A stretch of 64,000 bases of DNA from Gordonia sp. PDNC005 (GCF_016919385.1 NZ_CP070351.1:4030001-4094000), one strand, 5' to 3'; counted from the first letter of the stretch, positions 7,900-16,914 are shown. Notes: generated by a model not told the origin, from the sequence alone. Numbers and translations are program-made.

Positions 7900-8928
7900 T
7901 CAGGAGAACTGAACCAGCGCCGTGCACTTGCCGAATACGCGCTTGCCGTTGACCGAAGCGCCGAATGTGATCAGGCCGCGCTTGGTCTCGGGGTAGAGCG
8001 TTTTGATCTTGGCCGTGTACTCGACGAACGCAGGCTCGTTCGGCGGTACATACACTGCACTCGAGAAGCGTGCGCTGAGCTCGATGAAGGCAGCCGGATC
8101 GCCGACGAAAGCCGACAGGTAACCCGCGGCGGTGCCGAGCGTCAGCATGCCCTGGGCGACGACGGAGTCGAGCTTGGCCGCGGCGGCGAGCTCGTCGCTG
8201 TGGTGAATCGGGTTCGGATCGCCCGCGACTCCGACGTAATTGACGAGATCACCGCGTGTGAAGCGCTGGGTGCGCGGAGGGATCTCCTGCCCCTCGCTGA
8301 CCGAGTCGAACGGGATCGCGCCGTAGGCGAAGGCGTGCGAACCGGGCTCGGGGATGTCGGCTGCTTCGGTAGGAACGAGCGGCAGTTCGTGCGACGCGGT
8401 CGGCGTGAACATCACGTCGTCGACCATCGAGATGAACTCGGCGGTGAGGCCGTCTCCGGTCTCGCCGGGGCCTGCGAGCGTGGTCCACGACTCTTGCATG
8501 ACGCCCTTGTCGAGGTCGCGGATCACTGTCTTGCCTGTGAACAACTCCGCACCCGCGACAGACTTGTAGGAGTCCATCGACACATCCGACTTCAAGCGGT
8601 CGCCCGCAGTGATCGGCTTGTGGAAGATGAACCTCTGCTCCACCTGGAGGACACCGGACTTGAGCAGATCGCCGGGCACCACCGTGTCGAACAGCTGCGC
8701 CTGCGCCTTGGTGCCGTCGAGGACGACGATCGTCAACGGTGCCAGCAGCTTGTCGTGCCCGGCGTCGGCAGATTTGGCCTCGTCCCAGTGAACCGGGTTG
8801 TCGTCGTGCAGTGCCCGTGCGAACTCGCGGATCTTCTCGCGGCCCACCTCGTAATAGTCCTGGGTGGTGTACGTCTGGCCGATCGATGCCTCGATGGCTT
8901 GGACGCGCTCAGATCCGGTGACTGTCAT
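7900..8928 (-). CDS. Fused (3R)-hydroxyacyl-ACP dehydratase HadA/HadB, double hotdog
   Basis: 342 residues with two MaoC-type hotdog halves. The first resembles HadA (DYYEVGREKIREFA start); the second resembles HadB (TRGDLVNYVGVAGDPNPIHH). In mycobacteria HadA and HadB are separate chains of the FAS-II dehydratase that lengthens meromycolic chains; the fused form occurs in other mycolata. The hydratase motif is intact in the second half (Asp237, Asn239, His242). Unlike mycobacterial HadA, the first half also keeps a DDNPVHWDE version (Asp43, His47). It lies 39 bp after the F420-type gene on the same strand. Confidence 0.85.
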   Translation of the reverse strand: MTVTGSERVQAIEASIGQTYTTQDYYEVGREKIREFARALHDDNPVHWDEAKSADAGHDKLLAPLTIVVLDGTKAQAQLFDTVVPGDLLKSGVLQVEQRFIFHKPITAGDRLKSDVSMDSYKSVAGAELFTGKTVIRDLDKGVMQESWTTLAGPGETGDGLTAEFISMVDDVMFTPTASHELPLVPTEAADIPEPGSHAFAYGAIPFDSVSEGQEIPPRTQRFTRGDLVNYVGVAGDPNPIHHSDELAAAAKLDSVVAQGMLTLGTAAGYLSAFVGDPAAFIELSARFSSAVYVPPNEPAFVEYTAKIKTLYPETKRGLITFGASVNGKRVFGKCTALVQFS

Positions 8929-8967
8929 GAGGGACCATTCTACCGAAGAGTAAGAAGCAGGACGGCG

Positions 8968-9846
8968 TCAGCCGTTGACCTTCGCGATGACATTCTCCGC
9001 ATACCACGTCATGTTCTGGATCTTCGCCTCGAGCGGCTCGGTGTCGTTGCCGCGGACGTAGGGCACTCGGAAGCCGACGATGACATCGGTGATGCCCTTG
9101 TCCTCGAGGCGCTTGCAGCCGTCGACGGTGTAAGCGTCCATCGAGATCACGTGGATCTCGAACGGATCGTTCTCCTTGCCCTCGGCCTTGCGGATCTTGT
9201 TGATCTTGTCGAGCAGCGCATCGAGTTCCTCACCCGGTCCGCCGCCGTGCATCCAGCCGTCTCCGCGAATCACGGCTCGCTTGAGTGCGAGGTCGGCGTG
9301 GCCGCCGACGAGGAGCGGGATCGGTTCGGTCGGCGTGGGCGACATCTTGATCTTCGGGATGTCGTAGAACTCGCCGTGGAACTCGAAGTACCCGGGGGAG
9401 GTGAGACCCCGGATGATGTCCATGCATTCGTCCATGCGCTTGCCGCGGCGCTTGAAGTCGACGCCCATGATGTCGTAGTCCTCGGGCCACGGGCTGGTGC
9501 CGACGCCGAGCGAGAGGCGGTTGTTCGTCAGTGCGGCGATCGAGCTCGCCTGTTTCGCGACCAGGGCCGGCGGTCGGATGGGGAGCTTCAGTACAAACGG
9601 CAGGAAACGCAGGGTGGTCGTCACCGCGCCGAGAGCCGCGCACTGGATGAACGTCTCGACGAAGTCCTTGTCCTCGAGGAAGCCGCGGTCGCCGTCCGGC
9701 GTGTACGGGTACGTAGCGTCGGACTCCTCGGGGTAGGCGACGGAGTCGGGGACCGTGATGCCGTTGAAGCCGACGGACTCGGCCGCCTGCGCGAGCGGTG
9801 CGTAGTAGCTGATGTCGGTCATCGCCTCGGCGTACGTGAATCGCAT
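8968..9846 (-). CDS. LLM-class (F420-dependent type) oxidoreductase
   Basis: A luciferase-like TIM-barrel of 292 residues. It begins MRFTYAEAMTD and has the conserved barrel segments GVGTSPWPEDY, PLLVGGHAD and DGWMHGG. Such proteins commonly use coenzyme F420, abundant in this order, although FMN cannot be excluded from sequence alone. ATG 9846 was taken; an in-frame GTG lies nine bases upstream. The start lies 11 bases from a perfect KstR-type palindrome, suggesting control by the cholesterol-catabolism repressor. The substrate is unknown. Confidence 0.8.
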   Translation of the reverse strand: MRFTYAEAMTDISYYAPLAQAAESVGFNGITVPDSVAYPEESDATYPYTPDGDRGFLEDKDFVETFIQCAALGAVTTTLRFLPFVLKLPIRPPALVAKQASSIAALTNNRLSLGVGTSPWPEDYDIMGVDFKRRGKRMDECMDIIRGLTSPGYFEFHGEFYDIPKIKMSPTPTEPIPLLVGGHADLALKRAVIRGDGWMHGGGPGEELDALLDKINKIRKAEGKENDPFEIHVISMDAYTVDGCKRLEDKGITDVIVGFRVPYVRGNDTEPLEAKIQNMTWYAENVIAKVNG

Positions 9847-9857
9847 GACGCCCACAC

Positions 9858-9871
9858 TAGAACATGTTCTA
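9858..9871. promoter_or_regulatory. KstR-type operator
   Basis: TAGAACATGTTCTA is a perfect 14-base palindrome that fits the published KstR consensus TnnAACnnGTTnnA at every fixed position. It sits immediately before the LLM gene (minus strand). The second copy in the window is at 50959-50972. Function is inferred from the match. Confidence 0.75.
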
Positions 9872-9975
9872 TTTTGTGTCGACGGAATCGATGATTCGAC
9901 TCGCTGCGTCGGTCTTTAGTGAGCGCAGCGAGACGTAAGGCGCTCAATGAGCGAGCGGGAGGTGACGGTTGAGCG

Positions 9976-10881
9976 TCAGGGGCGGGAGAAGCGCTCCGAC
10001 CGGCCGAGCTTCCGCAGCCGCATCCATTCGCGGAAGCCTGCGACGTCGCGCTGCTGGACCAGGAAGAACCAACCGAACCGCGCGTACTCCTGGGGGAGGA
10101 GCTTGCGCATGCCCGGCTGACTCATCAGGTAGCCGCGGTTGCGATACGTGAAGTAGCGCTTCACGTCGTTGTCCGGGTACTGGGTGTGCATGCGCCCGCC
10201 GAGGATGGGACGGAACTCATCGCTGCCGTCCGGATGGAGGTACGCGGTGGTCAGGCAGGTTCCGAAGGCGATTCCGGACCGTGCGAGACGACGATGCATC
10301 TCCACCTCGTCGCCCCGGAAGAACAAGCGGAGATCGGGGACGCCGATCTTCTCGAGCGTGTCGACGGAGAAGAGAGCGCCGTTCATCAGCGACGCGATGT
10401 CGGGCAGCAGATCGTCCGACGTCGACTCGCCGTCGCCCGAGAACAGTTCCGACCGCTTCCGCCGCCACACCAGGCCGCGTCGCAGGGGGAACGCGAGATC
10501 GTCGGGTGAGTCGATGTTCACCACAACCGGCGACACCTGGCCCAGCCGGTGGCGATCGGCGCAGGCGAGCAGCGTCGACAGGACGGTGGGGCCTTCCGGT
10601 CGGCCGTCGTCGTCGGCGCACCACACCCAGTCGGCGCCGAGCGCCAACGCATGCAGCATGCCCAGGGCGAAACCGCCCGCACCGCCGAGATTGTGCTGCG
10701 ACGGGATGTACGTCGTGGGGATCGGCTGACTCGTGACGAGCTCTCCGACTTCGGGTTCCGCGGCGTTGTCGACGACGATCAGGTGGTCGAGCGCACGGTC
10801 CTGGCTCGAGAGGACGGCGAGCGACTCGGCGAGCAGTTCGCGTCGTTTATGGGTGACGACGACGCCTACGACCATGGTCAC
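9976..10881 (-). CDS. glfT1: Galactofuranosyltransferase GlfT1
   Basis: GT2-family enzyme of 301 residues. It adds the first galactofuranose residues to the rhamnosyl-GlcNAc-decaprenyl-diphosphate linker of arabinogalactan at the inner membrane face. Seen: THKR nucleotide-binding start, an Asp-rich metal site in WCADDDGR, and FFRGDEVEMHRR in the acceptor/catalytic region. GTG 10881 overlaps the wzt stop by four bases (GTGA), indicating translational coupling; ATG 10875 is the alternative. The order wzm-wzt-glfT1 on one strand matches the conserved mycobacterial locus (Rv3781-Rv3783), supporting the assignment. Confidence 0.92.
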   Translation of the reverse strand: MTMVVGVVVTHKRRELLAESLAVLSSQDRALDHLIVVDNAAEPEVGELVTSQPIPTTYIPSQHNLGGAGGFALGMLHALALGADWVWCADDDGRPEGPTVLSTLLACADRHRLGQVSPVVVNIDSPDDLAFPLRRGLVWRRKRSELFSGDGESTSDDLLPDIASLMNGALFSVDTLEKIGVPDLRLFFRGDEVEMHRRLARSGIAFGTCLTTAYLHPDGSDEFRPILGGRMHTQYPDNDVKRYFTYRNRGYLMSQPGMRKLLPQEYARFGWFFLVQQRDVAGFREWMRLRKLGRSERFSRP

Positions 10882-11690
10882 TTGGCGACGTCCTTGCCGG
10901 TCTCGGCGAGGACCTTGCGGACCTGAGCGGCGGCGTCCGGGCCCTGGTAGGCGCCGACGACCTCTTCGATGCCGCCGTCCATGCGGATCTGGCCGTGATC
11001 GATCCAGAGGGCGCGATCGCACAGCTGGGCGAGGAACTCGTTCGAGTGGCTCGCGAACACGAGGATGCCCGAACGTTCCACGAGGGCCTGCAAACGGACA
11101 CGGGCCTTCTTCATGAACTCGGCGTCCACTGCGCCGATGCCTTCGTCGAGGATGAGGATCTCGGGGTCGATGCTGGTCACGACTCCCAACGCGAGGCGGA
11201 CGCGCATACCGGTCGAGTAGGTTCGCAGCGGCATCTCGAGGTAGTCGCCGAGCTCGGAGAACTCCGCGATCTCATCGGTCTTCTTGAGCATCTCCCGACG
11301 GCTCATGCCGAGGAACATGCCACGGATCAGGATGTTCTCGTACCCGGAGATCTCCGGGTCCATGCCGACGCCGAGATCGAAGACCGGCGCCACCCGACCG
11401 GTGACCTTGGTAGCGCCTCGAGTCGGCTCGTAGATGCCCGACAACAGTCGCAGCAGTGTCGACTTGCCCGCGCCGTTGTGGCCGACGAGCCCGACGCGGT
11501 CGCCGTGTTCAAGGTGCAGGTTGATGTCGCGGAGTGCTTCGACGACGACGGTCTTCGAGCCGTTCGACCCGATGATGCCGCCGGCCGCGCCGACGACCGC
11601 TTTCTTGAGCGAGCGGGTCTTGGCGTCGAAGATGGGGAAGTCGACGCACGCATCCCACGTGTCGACTCTGATGTCGGTGTTGTCTGCCAC
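10878..11690 (-). CDS. wzt: ABC transporter ATPase Wzt (galactan export)
   Basis: 270-residue nucleotide-binding subunit paired with the Wzm permease, thought to flip lipid-linked galactan across the membrane. Walker A GHNGAGKST, a YSTGMRVRLA signature segment and Walker B ILILDEGIGAVD are all present. There is no long C-terminal carbohydrate-binding domain such as O-antigen Wzt proteins of the K. pneumoniae/E. coli O9 kind may carry. The GTG start at 11690 follows AGGAG at a good distance. It lies eight bases after wzm and overlaps glfT1. Confidence 0.9.
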   Translation of the reverse strand: MADNTDIRVDTWDACVDFPIFDAKTRSLKKAVVGAAGGIIGSNGSKTVVVEALRDINLHLEHGDRVGLVGHNGAGKSTLLRLLSGIYEPTRGATKVTGRVAPVFDLGVGMDPEISGYENILIRGMFLGMSRREMLKKTDEIAEFSELGDYLEMPLRTYSTGMRVRLALGVVTSIDPEILILDEGIGAVDAEFMKKARVRLQALVERSGILVFASHSNEFLAQLCDRALWIDHGQIRMDGGIEEVVGAYQGPDAAAQVRKVLAETGKDVAK

Positions 11691-11698
11691 GGCTGCTC

Positions 11699-12577
11699 CT
11701 AAACCCAGTACGCCACGCGGGCGCGGAAATTGCGCATCACCAGCAGTGCGGCTATCCAGCCGACCGCGGTGCAGCCGAGCACGATGCCCCAGTGATAGAA
11801 CTCGACGTGGTCGCCGAGCAGCGGACCGCGTGCGATCTCCAGGTAGTGGAACATCGGATTGAGTTCGACGTACTTCAGTTTGCTCGAACCGGAGTCTCCG
11901 ACGTCGCTCAAAGTCTTGGCCGACCAGATGATCGGCGTCATGAAGAACACGAGGCGGACGGCAGTGGTCAGCAATTGGCCGATGTCGCGGAATCGGGTCG
12001 ACAGGATCCCGAACACCACCGTCACCCAGATGGCGTTCAGCACGAAGAGTCCGACGGCCGGGATGACCAGAAGGGCAGACCAGTCGACCGGCGGCCGGAA
12101 GATCGCGAACACGATCGCGTAGATGACGATGTTGTGCGCGAAGATGATGAGACTGCGCCACACCACCCGGTACACATGGACGCTGATCGGCGCGGGCAGC
12201 TGCTTGATCAGGCCTTCGTTGGTGGAGAAGACCACCGAACCGTCGAGGACGGTGGTCTCGATGAATCCCCAGAAGATGAAGCCCAGCAGCACGTACGGCA
12301 GGAACGTCTTGATGTCCTGGTGGAAAAGTTCGCCGTACAGGATGCCCATCGCGACGGCCGTGACGCCGGTCGCGATGGTGATCCACAGGGGACCGAGGAC
12401 GGAACGCTTGTATCGCTGCTTGATGTCGGTCCAGCCGAGATGCAGCCAGAGTTCGGAGGTGCGGAAGCCCTCGATGAGGTCTTGGACGCCTCGTGCGAAG
12501 GTTCGCGAATCCGAGGTGGGCGGAGCCGGCGGAATGGTCCGGCCGGGTGCTCCGCCGTCATTGGCTACGGCTGACAC
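11699..12577 (-). CDS. wzm: ABC-2 type permease Wzm (galactan export)
   Basis: 292 residues with an amphipathic N-terminus (LWLHLGWTDIKQRYKRSVLGPLW region) and six membrane segments, typical of polysaccharide ABC-2 exporters. Partner of the adjacent Wzt; together they are expected to move decaprenyl-linked galactan for arabinogalactan assembly. GTG 12577 is chosen because the upstream ATG at 12640 would overlap the 3' end of the proteasome-activator gene. The gene pair and the neighbouring glfT1 reproduce the mycobacterial gene order. Confidence 0.88.
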   Translation of the reverse strand: MSAVANDGGAPGRTIPPAPPTSDSRTFARGVQDLIEGFRTSELWLHLGWTDIKQRYKRSVLGPLWITIATGVTAVAMGILYGELFHQDIKTFLPYVLLGFIFWGFIETTVLDGSVVFSTNEGLIKQLPAPISVHVYRVVWRSLIIFAHNIVIYAIVFAIFRPPVDWSALLVIPAVGLFVLNAIWVTVVFGILSTRFRDIGQLLTTAVRLVFFMTPIIWSAKTLSDVGDSGSSKLKYVELNPMFHYLEIARGPLLGDHVEFYHWGIVLGCTAVGWIAALLVMRNFRARVAYWV

Positions 12578-12599
12578 AACGTCACAGCATACCGGCGGG

Positions 12600-13142
12600 T
12601 CACAAGTACTGGCCGGTGCTGTGGTTGTCGGACATGTCACCCACGCCAGGCGGCAGTACTCCCTGCCTCATCTGCTCGAGCTGCCCGCGGGCCGCCATCT
12701 GCTGCGCAAACAGGGCGGTCTGGATGCCGTGGAAGACACCCTCGAGCCACCCGACGAGCTGAGCCTGAGCGATGCGGAGCTCCGCATCCGTAGGCGTCGC
12801 GTCGTCGGAGAAGGGAAGTGCCAGACGGTCGAGCTCTTCCCGCAGTTCCGGGGCGAGACCGTCCTGGAGTTCGCCGATCGACGTGCGGTGGATGTCGGCG
12901 AGTCGCTGGCGGCTCGCCTCGTCGAGCGGAGCCGCGCGAACCTCTTCGAGGAGTTGTTTGATCATCGTCCCGATCCGCATCACCTTCGCGGGTTGCTCGA
13001 CCATCGCCGTGACCGGGTCGCCTGCGGTCTCCGACGAGGCCGCAGGCGTTCCGAACTCGACGATGGGCTCGTCGTCGGGGTTCGACGGTCCGGGTGCCAT
13101 CGGATTGCCGGGGAATGAGGTGCCGAACATCTCGGGAAGCAT
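12600..13142 (-). CDS. bpa: Bacterial proteasome activator Bpa/PafE
   Basis: 180 residues. A central four-helix region (about 55-160) matches the ring-forming, ATP-independent proteasome activator of Actinobacteria. The C-terminus is exactly GQYL, the HbYX-like tail that docks into the 20S alpha ring and opens its gate. The N-terminal 45 residues are Pro/Asp/Glu-rich and likely disordered. It lies immediately upstream of wzm on the same strand, as Rv3780 does near this cluster in M. tuberculosis. Function is well supported by the tail motif and by context. Confidence 0.92.
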   Translation of the reverse strand: MLPEMFGTSFPGNPMAPGPSNPDDEPIVEFGTPAASSETAGDPVTAMVEQPAKVMRIGTMIKQLLEEVRAAPLDEASRQRLADIHRTSIGELQDGLAPELREELDRLALPFSDDATPTDAELRIAQAQLVGWLEGVFHGIQTALFAQQMAARGQLEQMRQGVLPPGVGDMSDNHSTGQYL

Positions 13143-13214
13143 GCCTCCATTGTGCCTGTGCCGGGCGGACGTCCTGCGACGTTCGGCGTCGTCCGCATTG
13201 ACTATCGTGGTGCC

Positions 13215-14411
13215 ATGCCGTTCGACGTCGCCTCCGTCCGGGGACTGTTCCCCTCACTGGGCGACGGCTGGATTCATCTCGATTCGCAGAACGGAACGCA
13301 GATACCGGATGCTGTCGGATCGGCGGTGGCCAGAGGAATACGTTCGTTCCCCGTCCCCGGCGGCGGACTGTCGCGCCAGTCGGTGGAGGCCGCCGCGATG
13401 ACCGCCCAGGCGCGGTCCGCGATCGCCGACCTTCTCGACGCCGACCCCGATTGCGTCGTTTTCGGGCCGTCGCGTGCCGCGGTGGTGTGCGCGCTCGTCG
13501 ACGCACTTCCGGTCACCCGATGGATCGGCGACGGCATCGTTCTGTCCCGGCTCGACGACGAAGAGAACATCGTGCCCTGGCTGCGGGGCGCCGCGCGCCA
13601 CGGGTCCGCCGTCCGGTGGGCCGAAGTGGACGTCGAGCAGGGCACGCTCCCGCCCTGGCAGTACTCGCATCTGGTGACCGATCGGACGACGGTCGTCGCG
13701 GTGACCTTGGCGTCGTCGACGACCGGCGCGATCACCGACATCGGCCAGATCGCGGGCCACGCGCACGCGGCCGGCGCGCTGCTCGTGGTCGACGCCACCA
13801 ACGCGGCGCCGTTCGTGCCGTTGACGATGAGTGAACTCGGGGCGGACGTGGTGGTCGTCAGCGCAGAGCGGTGGGGCGGACCGCGAATGGCCGCGATGGT
13901 GTTCTCCAATCGGTCGATGATGGATTCGCTGACCAACGTGTCGCTGAATCCCCACGCCGTCGGTCCGGCACGACTCGAGGTGGCCGCAGCTCCGGCCGCG
14001 CTGCTGAGCGGTGTCGTCGCCTCGGTCGACCTGTTGGCGGGTTTGGAGTCGAACGCGTCGGGGACCAGGCGTCGTCGTCTGACGATGTCGATGGACAGCA
14101 CTTACGAGTACCTGCAGCGATTGGCCTTCTACCTGGTGTCCTCGCTGGACAGCCTCGGCCACGTGAACGTGATCGGCGTCGACACCCACCGTGTTCCGCT
14201 CGTCAGCTTCGTGGTGAAGGGGGTCGCGGCCTCGAAAGTGTGCGGAAGGCTGAACGACAACGGGATAAGTGCTTCGTTCGACCTGCCGAGCCGGGCGCTC
14301 GACGCGATCGGCGTCAGCGAGGCTGGAGGCGCCGTGTCCGTCGGCCTCGGGATGTACTCGACTCCCTACGAGGTGGACCAGCTCGTGCGGGTGCTCGGGT
14401 CGTTCGGCTGA
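13215..14411 (+). CDS. Aminotransferase class V-fold protein lacking the PLP lysine (Rv3778c-like)
   Basis: 398 residues with the overall order of a cysteine desulfurase/class V aminotransferase: SQNGTQIP start, DDEENIVPWL, and a strand with Asp near VVDATNAAP. Where true desulfurases have SGHKLYGP, this protein reads SAERWGGP, so the Schiff-base lysine is replaced by arginine. From memory, M. tuberculosis Rv3778c also lacks it. This suggests a family-wide loss of PLP catalysis, or another chemistry. It is divergent from bpa (72 bp) and keeps the Rv3778-Rv3783 neighbourhood. Its role is unknown. Confidence 0.8.
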   Translation: MPFDVASVRGLFPSLGDGWIHLDSQNGTQIPDAVGSAVARGIRSFPVPGGGLSRQSVEAAAMTAQARSAIADLLDADPDCVVFGPSRAAVVCALVDALPVTRWIGDGIVLSRLDDEENIVPWLRGAARHGSAVRWAEVDVEQGTLPPWQYSHLVTDRTTVVAVTLASSTTGAITDIGQIAGHAHAAGALLVVDATNAAPFVPLTMSELGADVVVVSAERWGGPRMAAMVFSNRSMMDSLTNVSLNPHAVGPARLEVAAAPAALLSGVVASVDLLAGLESNASGTRRRRLTMSMDSTYEYLQRLAFYLVSSLDSLGHVNVIGVDTHRVPLVSFVVKGVAASKVCGRLNDNGISASFDLPSRALDAIGVSEAGGAVSVGLGMYSTPYEVDQLVRVLGSFG

Positions 14412-14505
14412 CCAGCCGACGGCGATTGTCGTGCCGCCGACCTCCGACCGTAAGGTGAGGACGACGAAAGTTGGCTGTGCAACATTCTCCCGAGGAGGTG
14501 TGAGG

Positions 14506-14979
14506 TTGTCCGATGCAGAACAGGTCGAGACGATTCTCGACGGCCGCGAGCGGGAGTTGTGGCAGCAGTTCGTGACCGGTGGGTGGGTGCTGTACCGGTC
14601 GCTGTTCCGGCAGATCGACTCGTCCTCCGCGCTGCCCAGTGCCGACTGGCGTGTGCTCGAAGTCCTCGGAGGCTACGGCAAGATGCGGATCAGTGATCTC
14701 GCTGAAGCAACTCAGATACCGGTCAGCACGGTCTCCCGTCAGGTGGGGCGTTTCATCGACAAGGGCTACGTAGACCGGGTCGACAACGGTGACATCGACG
14801 GTCGCCAGAAATGGGTCTGCATCACCGACGAGGGCAAGGCAGTCGTCCAACCGATCCTCGATGAGCGAGACCGCGCCGTCCGCAGGCTCGTCATCGAATC
14901 GCTCACGGCCGACGAGTTCGAGGCCTTCTGCCGCACCTTCGGCAAGATCGGCGAACGCATCGTCGCCGAAGACCTCTGA
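14506..14979 (+). CDS. MarR-family transcriptional regulator
   Basis: Winged-helix regulator of 157 residues. The recognition-helix region ISDLAEATQIPVSTVSRQVGRFIDKGYV and the wing DNGDIDGRQKWVCITDEG are typical of MarR. TTG 14506 is favoured because AGGAGG (14493-14498) lies seven bases upstream; GTG 14500 in the same frame would be too close to that site. It lies 94 bp after the aminotransferase-fold gene and converges with ligD, six bases away. Its ligand and target genes cannot be inferred. Confidence 0.85.
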   Translation: MSDAEQVETILDGRERELWQQFVTGGWVLYRSLFRQIDSSSALPSADWRVLEVLGGYGKMRISDLAEATQIPVSTVSRQVGRFIDKGYVDRVDNGDIDGRQKWVCITDEGKAVVQPILDERDRAVRRLVIESLTADEFEAFCRTFGKIGERIVAEDL

Positions 14980-14985
14980 TCCCGA

Positions 14986-16914
14986 TCACAGATCCCCCGG
15001 CAGTTTGTCTCGCCGGATGCCACGCCAACTGGGATGGCGCAGATGCCCGGTGGACGTCCAATCCATGAACCGGACGTCGGTCACCAACTTCGGGAGTACC
15101 CAGGTGGCGCTCGACGCGACAGGTTTGTCGAGGCTCCCGATGAACGGGCTGCGCCCGATGATCAACGGTTTCAGTTCCTCGTGGAGCGCGTCGAGATCGG
15201 CGTCGGTGAATCCTGTGCCGACGCGTCCGATGTAGCGGAGACCGGTTTCGGTCGGCAGACCGATCAGGAGTGACCCGATCGACCCGGACCGGCTCCCGCG
15301 GCCGGGGCGGAACCCGCCGACCACCACTTCGATGTCGTTCCAGTTCTTGTGTTTGCGCCAGTCCGCGCTGCGTCGACCATATTGGTACGTCGAGGTCCGG
15401 CGCTTCGCGACCACACCCTCCCATCCCTGTTCGCGTGCGTGCTCGGCGGCGCCGGCGCCGGGACCGGGCAGCAGGGGAGGGACGTCCGCGATCGATGCCG
15501 CGGTGATCATCGGCGTCAACTCGTCGAGAACCGCGCGGCGCTGCTCCCAGGGAGCCGACGTCAGGTCGGTTCCGTTCAGTTCCAGCACGTCGAACACCAT
15601 GTACCGGAGGGTGAACTCGTCGTCGCGATGGTGGCGCGACGCCAGCAGTGTGAAGTCAGTGCGGCCGGTCGCATCGATGGCGACCATCTCGCCGTCGAGC
15701 AAGACGTCGAACCCGCGGAGTACTGAGCCGAGCTCACGCAGTTCGGGGAAGTCGGCTGTCATGTCGATGCCTGACCGCGACGAGAGCCTTACGTCGCCGT
15801 CGGTGTGCCGCGCCAGGATGCGGTAGCCGTCCCACTTGCCTTCGAATGCCCACGCGTCGTCGGTCAGCCCGTCGATCAGCTCGTCGGCGGCGAGCATCGG
15901 GCGGGGGCCGCGAGAGCCGCCGGTGACGACCGTCGGACCCGACGGCTTCGACGGTGCCGAGCGCAGTCTCGACGACTTCGATTTGCGGTACTCACCGAGA
16001 TCAACCGGTGCGCTCGCGAGCGGGACAACGGGCGGGTCCAGGTCGGCGAGAAGATCGCCGGACTCCCGATGGCGTTCCAACACGTCTCGGTAGTCGAGTT
16101 GGGCGATCGTCGGATCGGCGAGTTCGTCCCACGTTCGTGGCGCCGCGACCCACGGGCGCTCCCGGCCGCGCAGTGAGTACGGCGCAAGAGTCGTCTTCGC
16201 GGCCGTGTTCTGACTCCAGTCGAGGAACACCTTCGACTGCCGTGCGGCTTTCGCCATCGTCGCGGTGACCTCGGCAGGGTGCGCGGCCGCGAGCGACGTG
16301 GCTATCTGTTTGGCGACGGCACGCGCCGATTCGCATTTCACCGGCTTGGGGAACCGTGCGTACACGTGGATCCCCTTGCCTCCGCTGGTGACGGGGTACG
16401 AGGGCAGGCCCGCATCGGCGAGCACATCGCGAATCGCGATCGCGACCTCGGCGCATCGATGGAGACTCACATCGGGCCCGGGATCGAGGTCGATGACGAG
16501 GCGGTCCGTACGACGGGATTCGTCCCCGGCAGATCCGACGCCGGAGAGGTCGATTCGCCATTGGGGGACATGAAGTTCGAGCGCGGCCATCTGCGCCAGC
16601 CACACCAGGTCGGCGGCCGATCGTGCGACCGGATAAACGGTCTTGCTCTCGGAGTGTTCGATGGTGAAGCGCGCCAACCAGTCCGGCGTCCCTGGCGGAA
16701 GGGCCTTCTCGAAGAACGGGCCCGACCCGGTTCCGTGCGGCCATCGTTTGCGGGTGATCGGGCGTGACGCGACGTGCGGGAGCATCGAGTCGGCGATCTC
16801 GATGACGTATTGGATCACGTCGAACTTGCGGGTCCCGGATTCCGGGTACATCACCTTCTCGAGGTTGGTGACGGTGATGTGGCGGCCGTCGACCTCCAGC
16901 TTGGAACCGGGCAT
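14986..16914 (-). CDS. ligD: ATP-dependent DNA ligase LigD, polymerase plus ligase without nuclease domain
   Basis: 642 residues acting in non-homologous end joining. The N-terminal primase-like polymerase domain (about 5-290) has the metal site IDLDPGPD (Asp142, Asp144). A linker of about 50 residues leads to an ATP-dependent ligase domain with nucleophile motif EGKWDGYR (Lys360) and a C-terminal OB fold. Mycobacterial LigD (about 760 residues) carries a phosphoesterase domain between these two; here there is no room for it and no matching motif. The gene is divergent from ku, 51 bp apart, so the two are likely co-regulated. Confidence 0.92.
   Translation of the reverse strand: MPGSKLEVDGRHITVTNLEKVMYPESGTRKFDVIQYVIEIADSMLPHVASRPITRKRWPHGTGSGPFFEKALPPGTPDWLARFTIEHSESKTVYPVARSAADLVWLAQMAALELHVPQWRIDLSGVGSAGDESRRTDRLVIDLDPGPDVSLHRCAEVAIAIRDVLADAGLPSYPVTSGGKGIHVYARFPKPVKCESARAVAKQIATSLAAAHPAEVTATMAKAARQSKVFLDWSQNTAAKTTLAPYSLRGRERPWVAAPRTWDELADPTIAQLDYRDVLERHRESGDLLADLDPPVVPLASAPVDLGEYRKSKSSRLRSAPSKPSGPTVVTGGSRGPRPMLAADELIDGLTDDAWAFEGKWDGYRILARHTDGDVRLSSRSGIDMTADFPELRELGSVLRGFDVLLDGEMVAIDATGRTDFTLLASRHHRDDEFTLRYMVFDVLELNGTDLTSAPWEQRRAVLDELTPMITAASIADVPPLLPGPGAGAAEHAREQGWEGVVAKRRTSTYQYGRRSADWRKHKNWNDIEVVVGGFRPGRGSRSGSIGSLLIGLPTETGLRYIGRVGTGFTDADLDALHEELKPLIIGRSPFIGSLDKPVASSATWVLPKLVTDVRFMDWTSTGHLRHPSWRGIRRDKLPGDL

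Noticed and set aside
8200-9894. 564-residue plus-strand frame
   Set aside because: Antisense to hadAB and the LLM gene, composition typical of a high-GC shadow frame.
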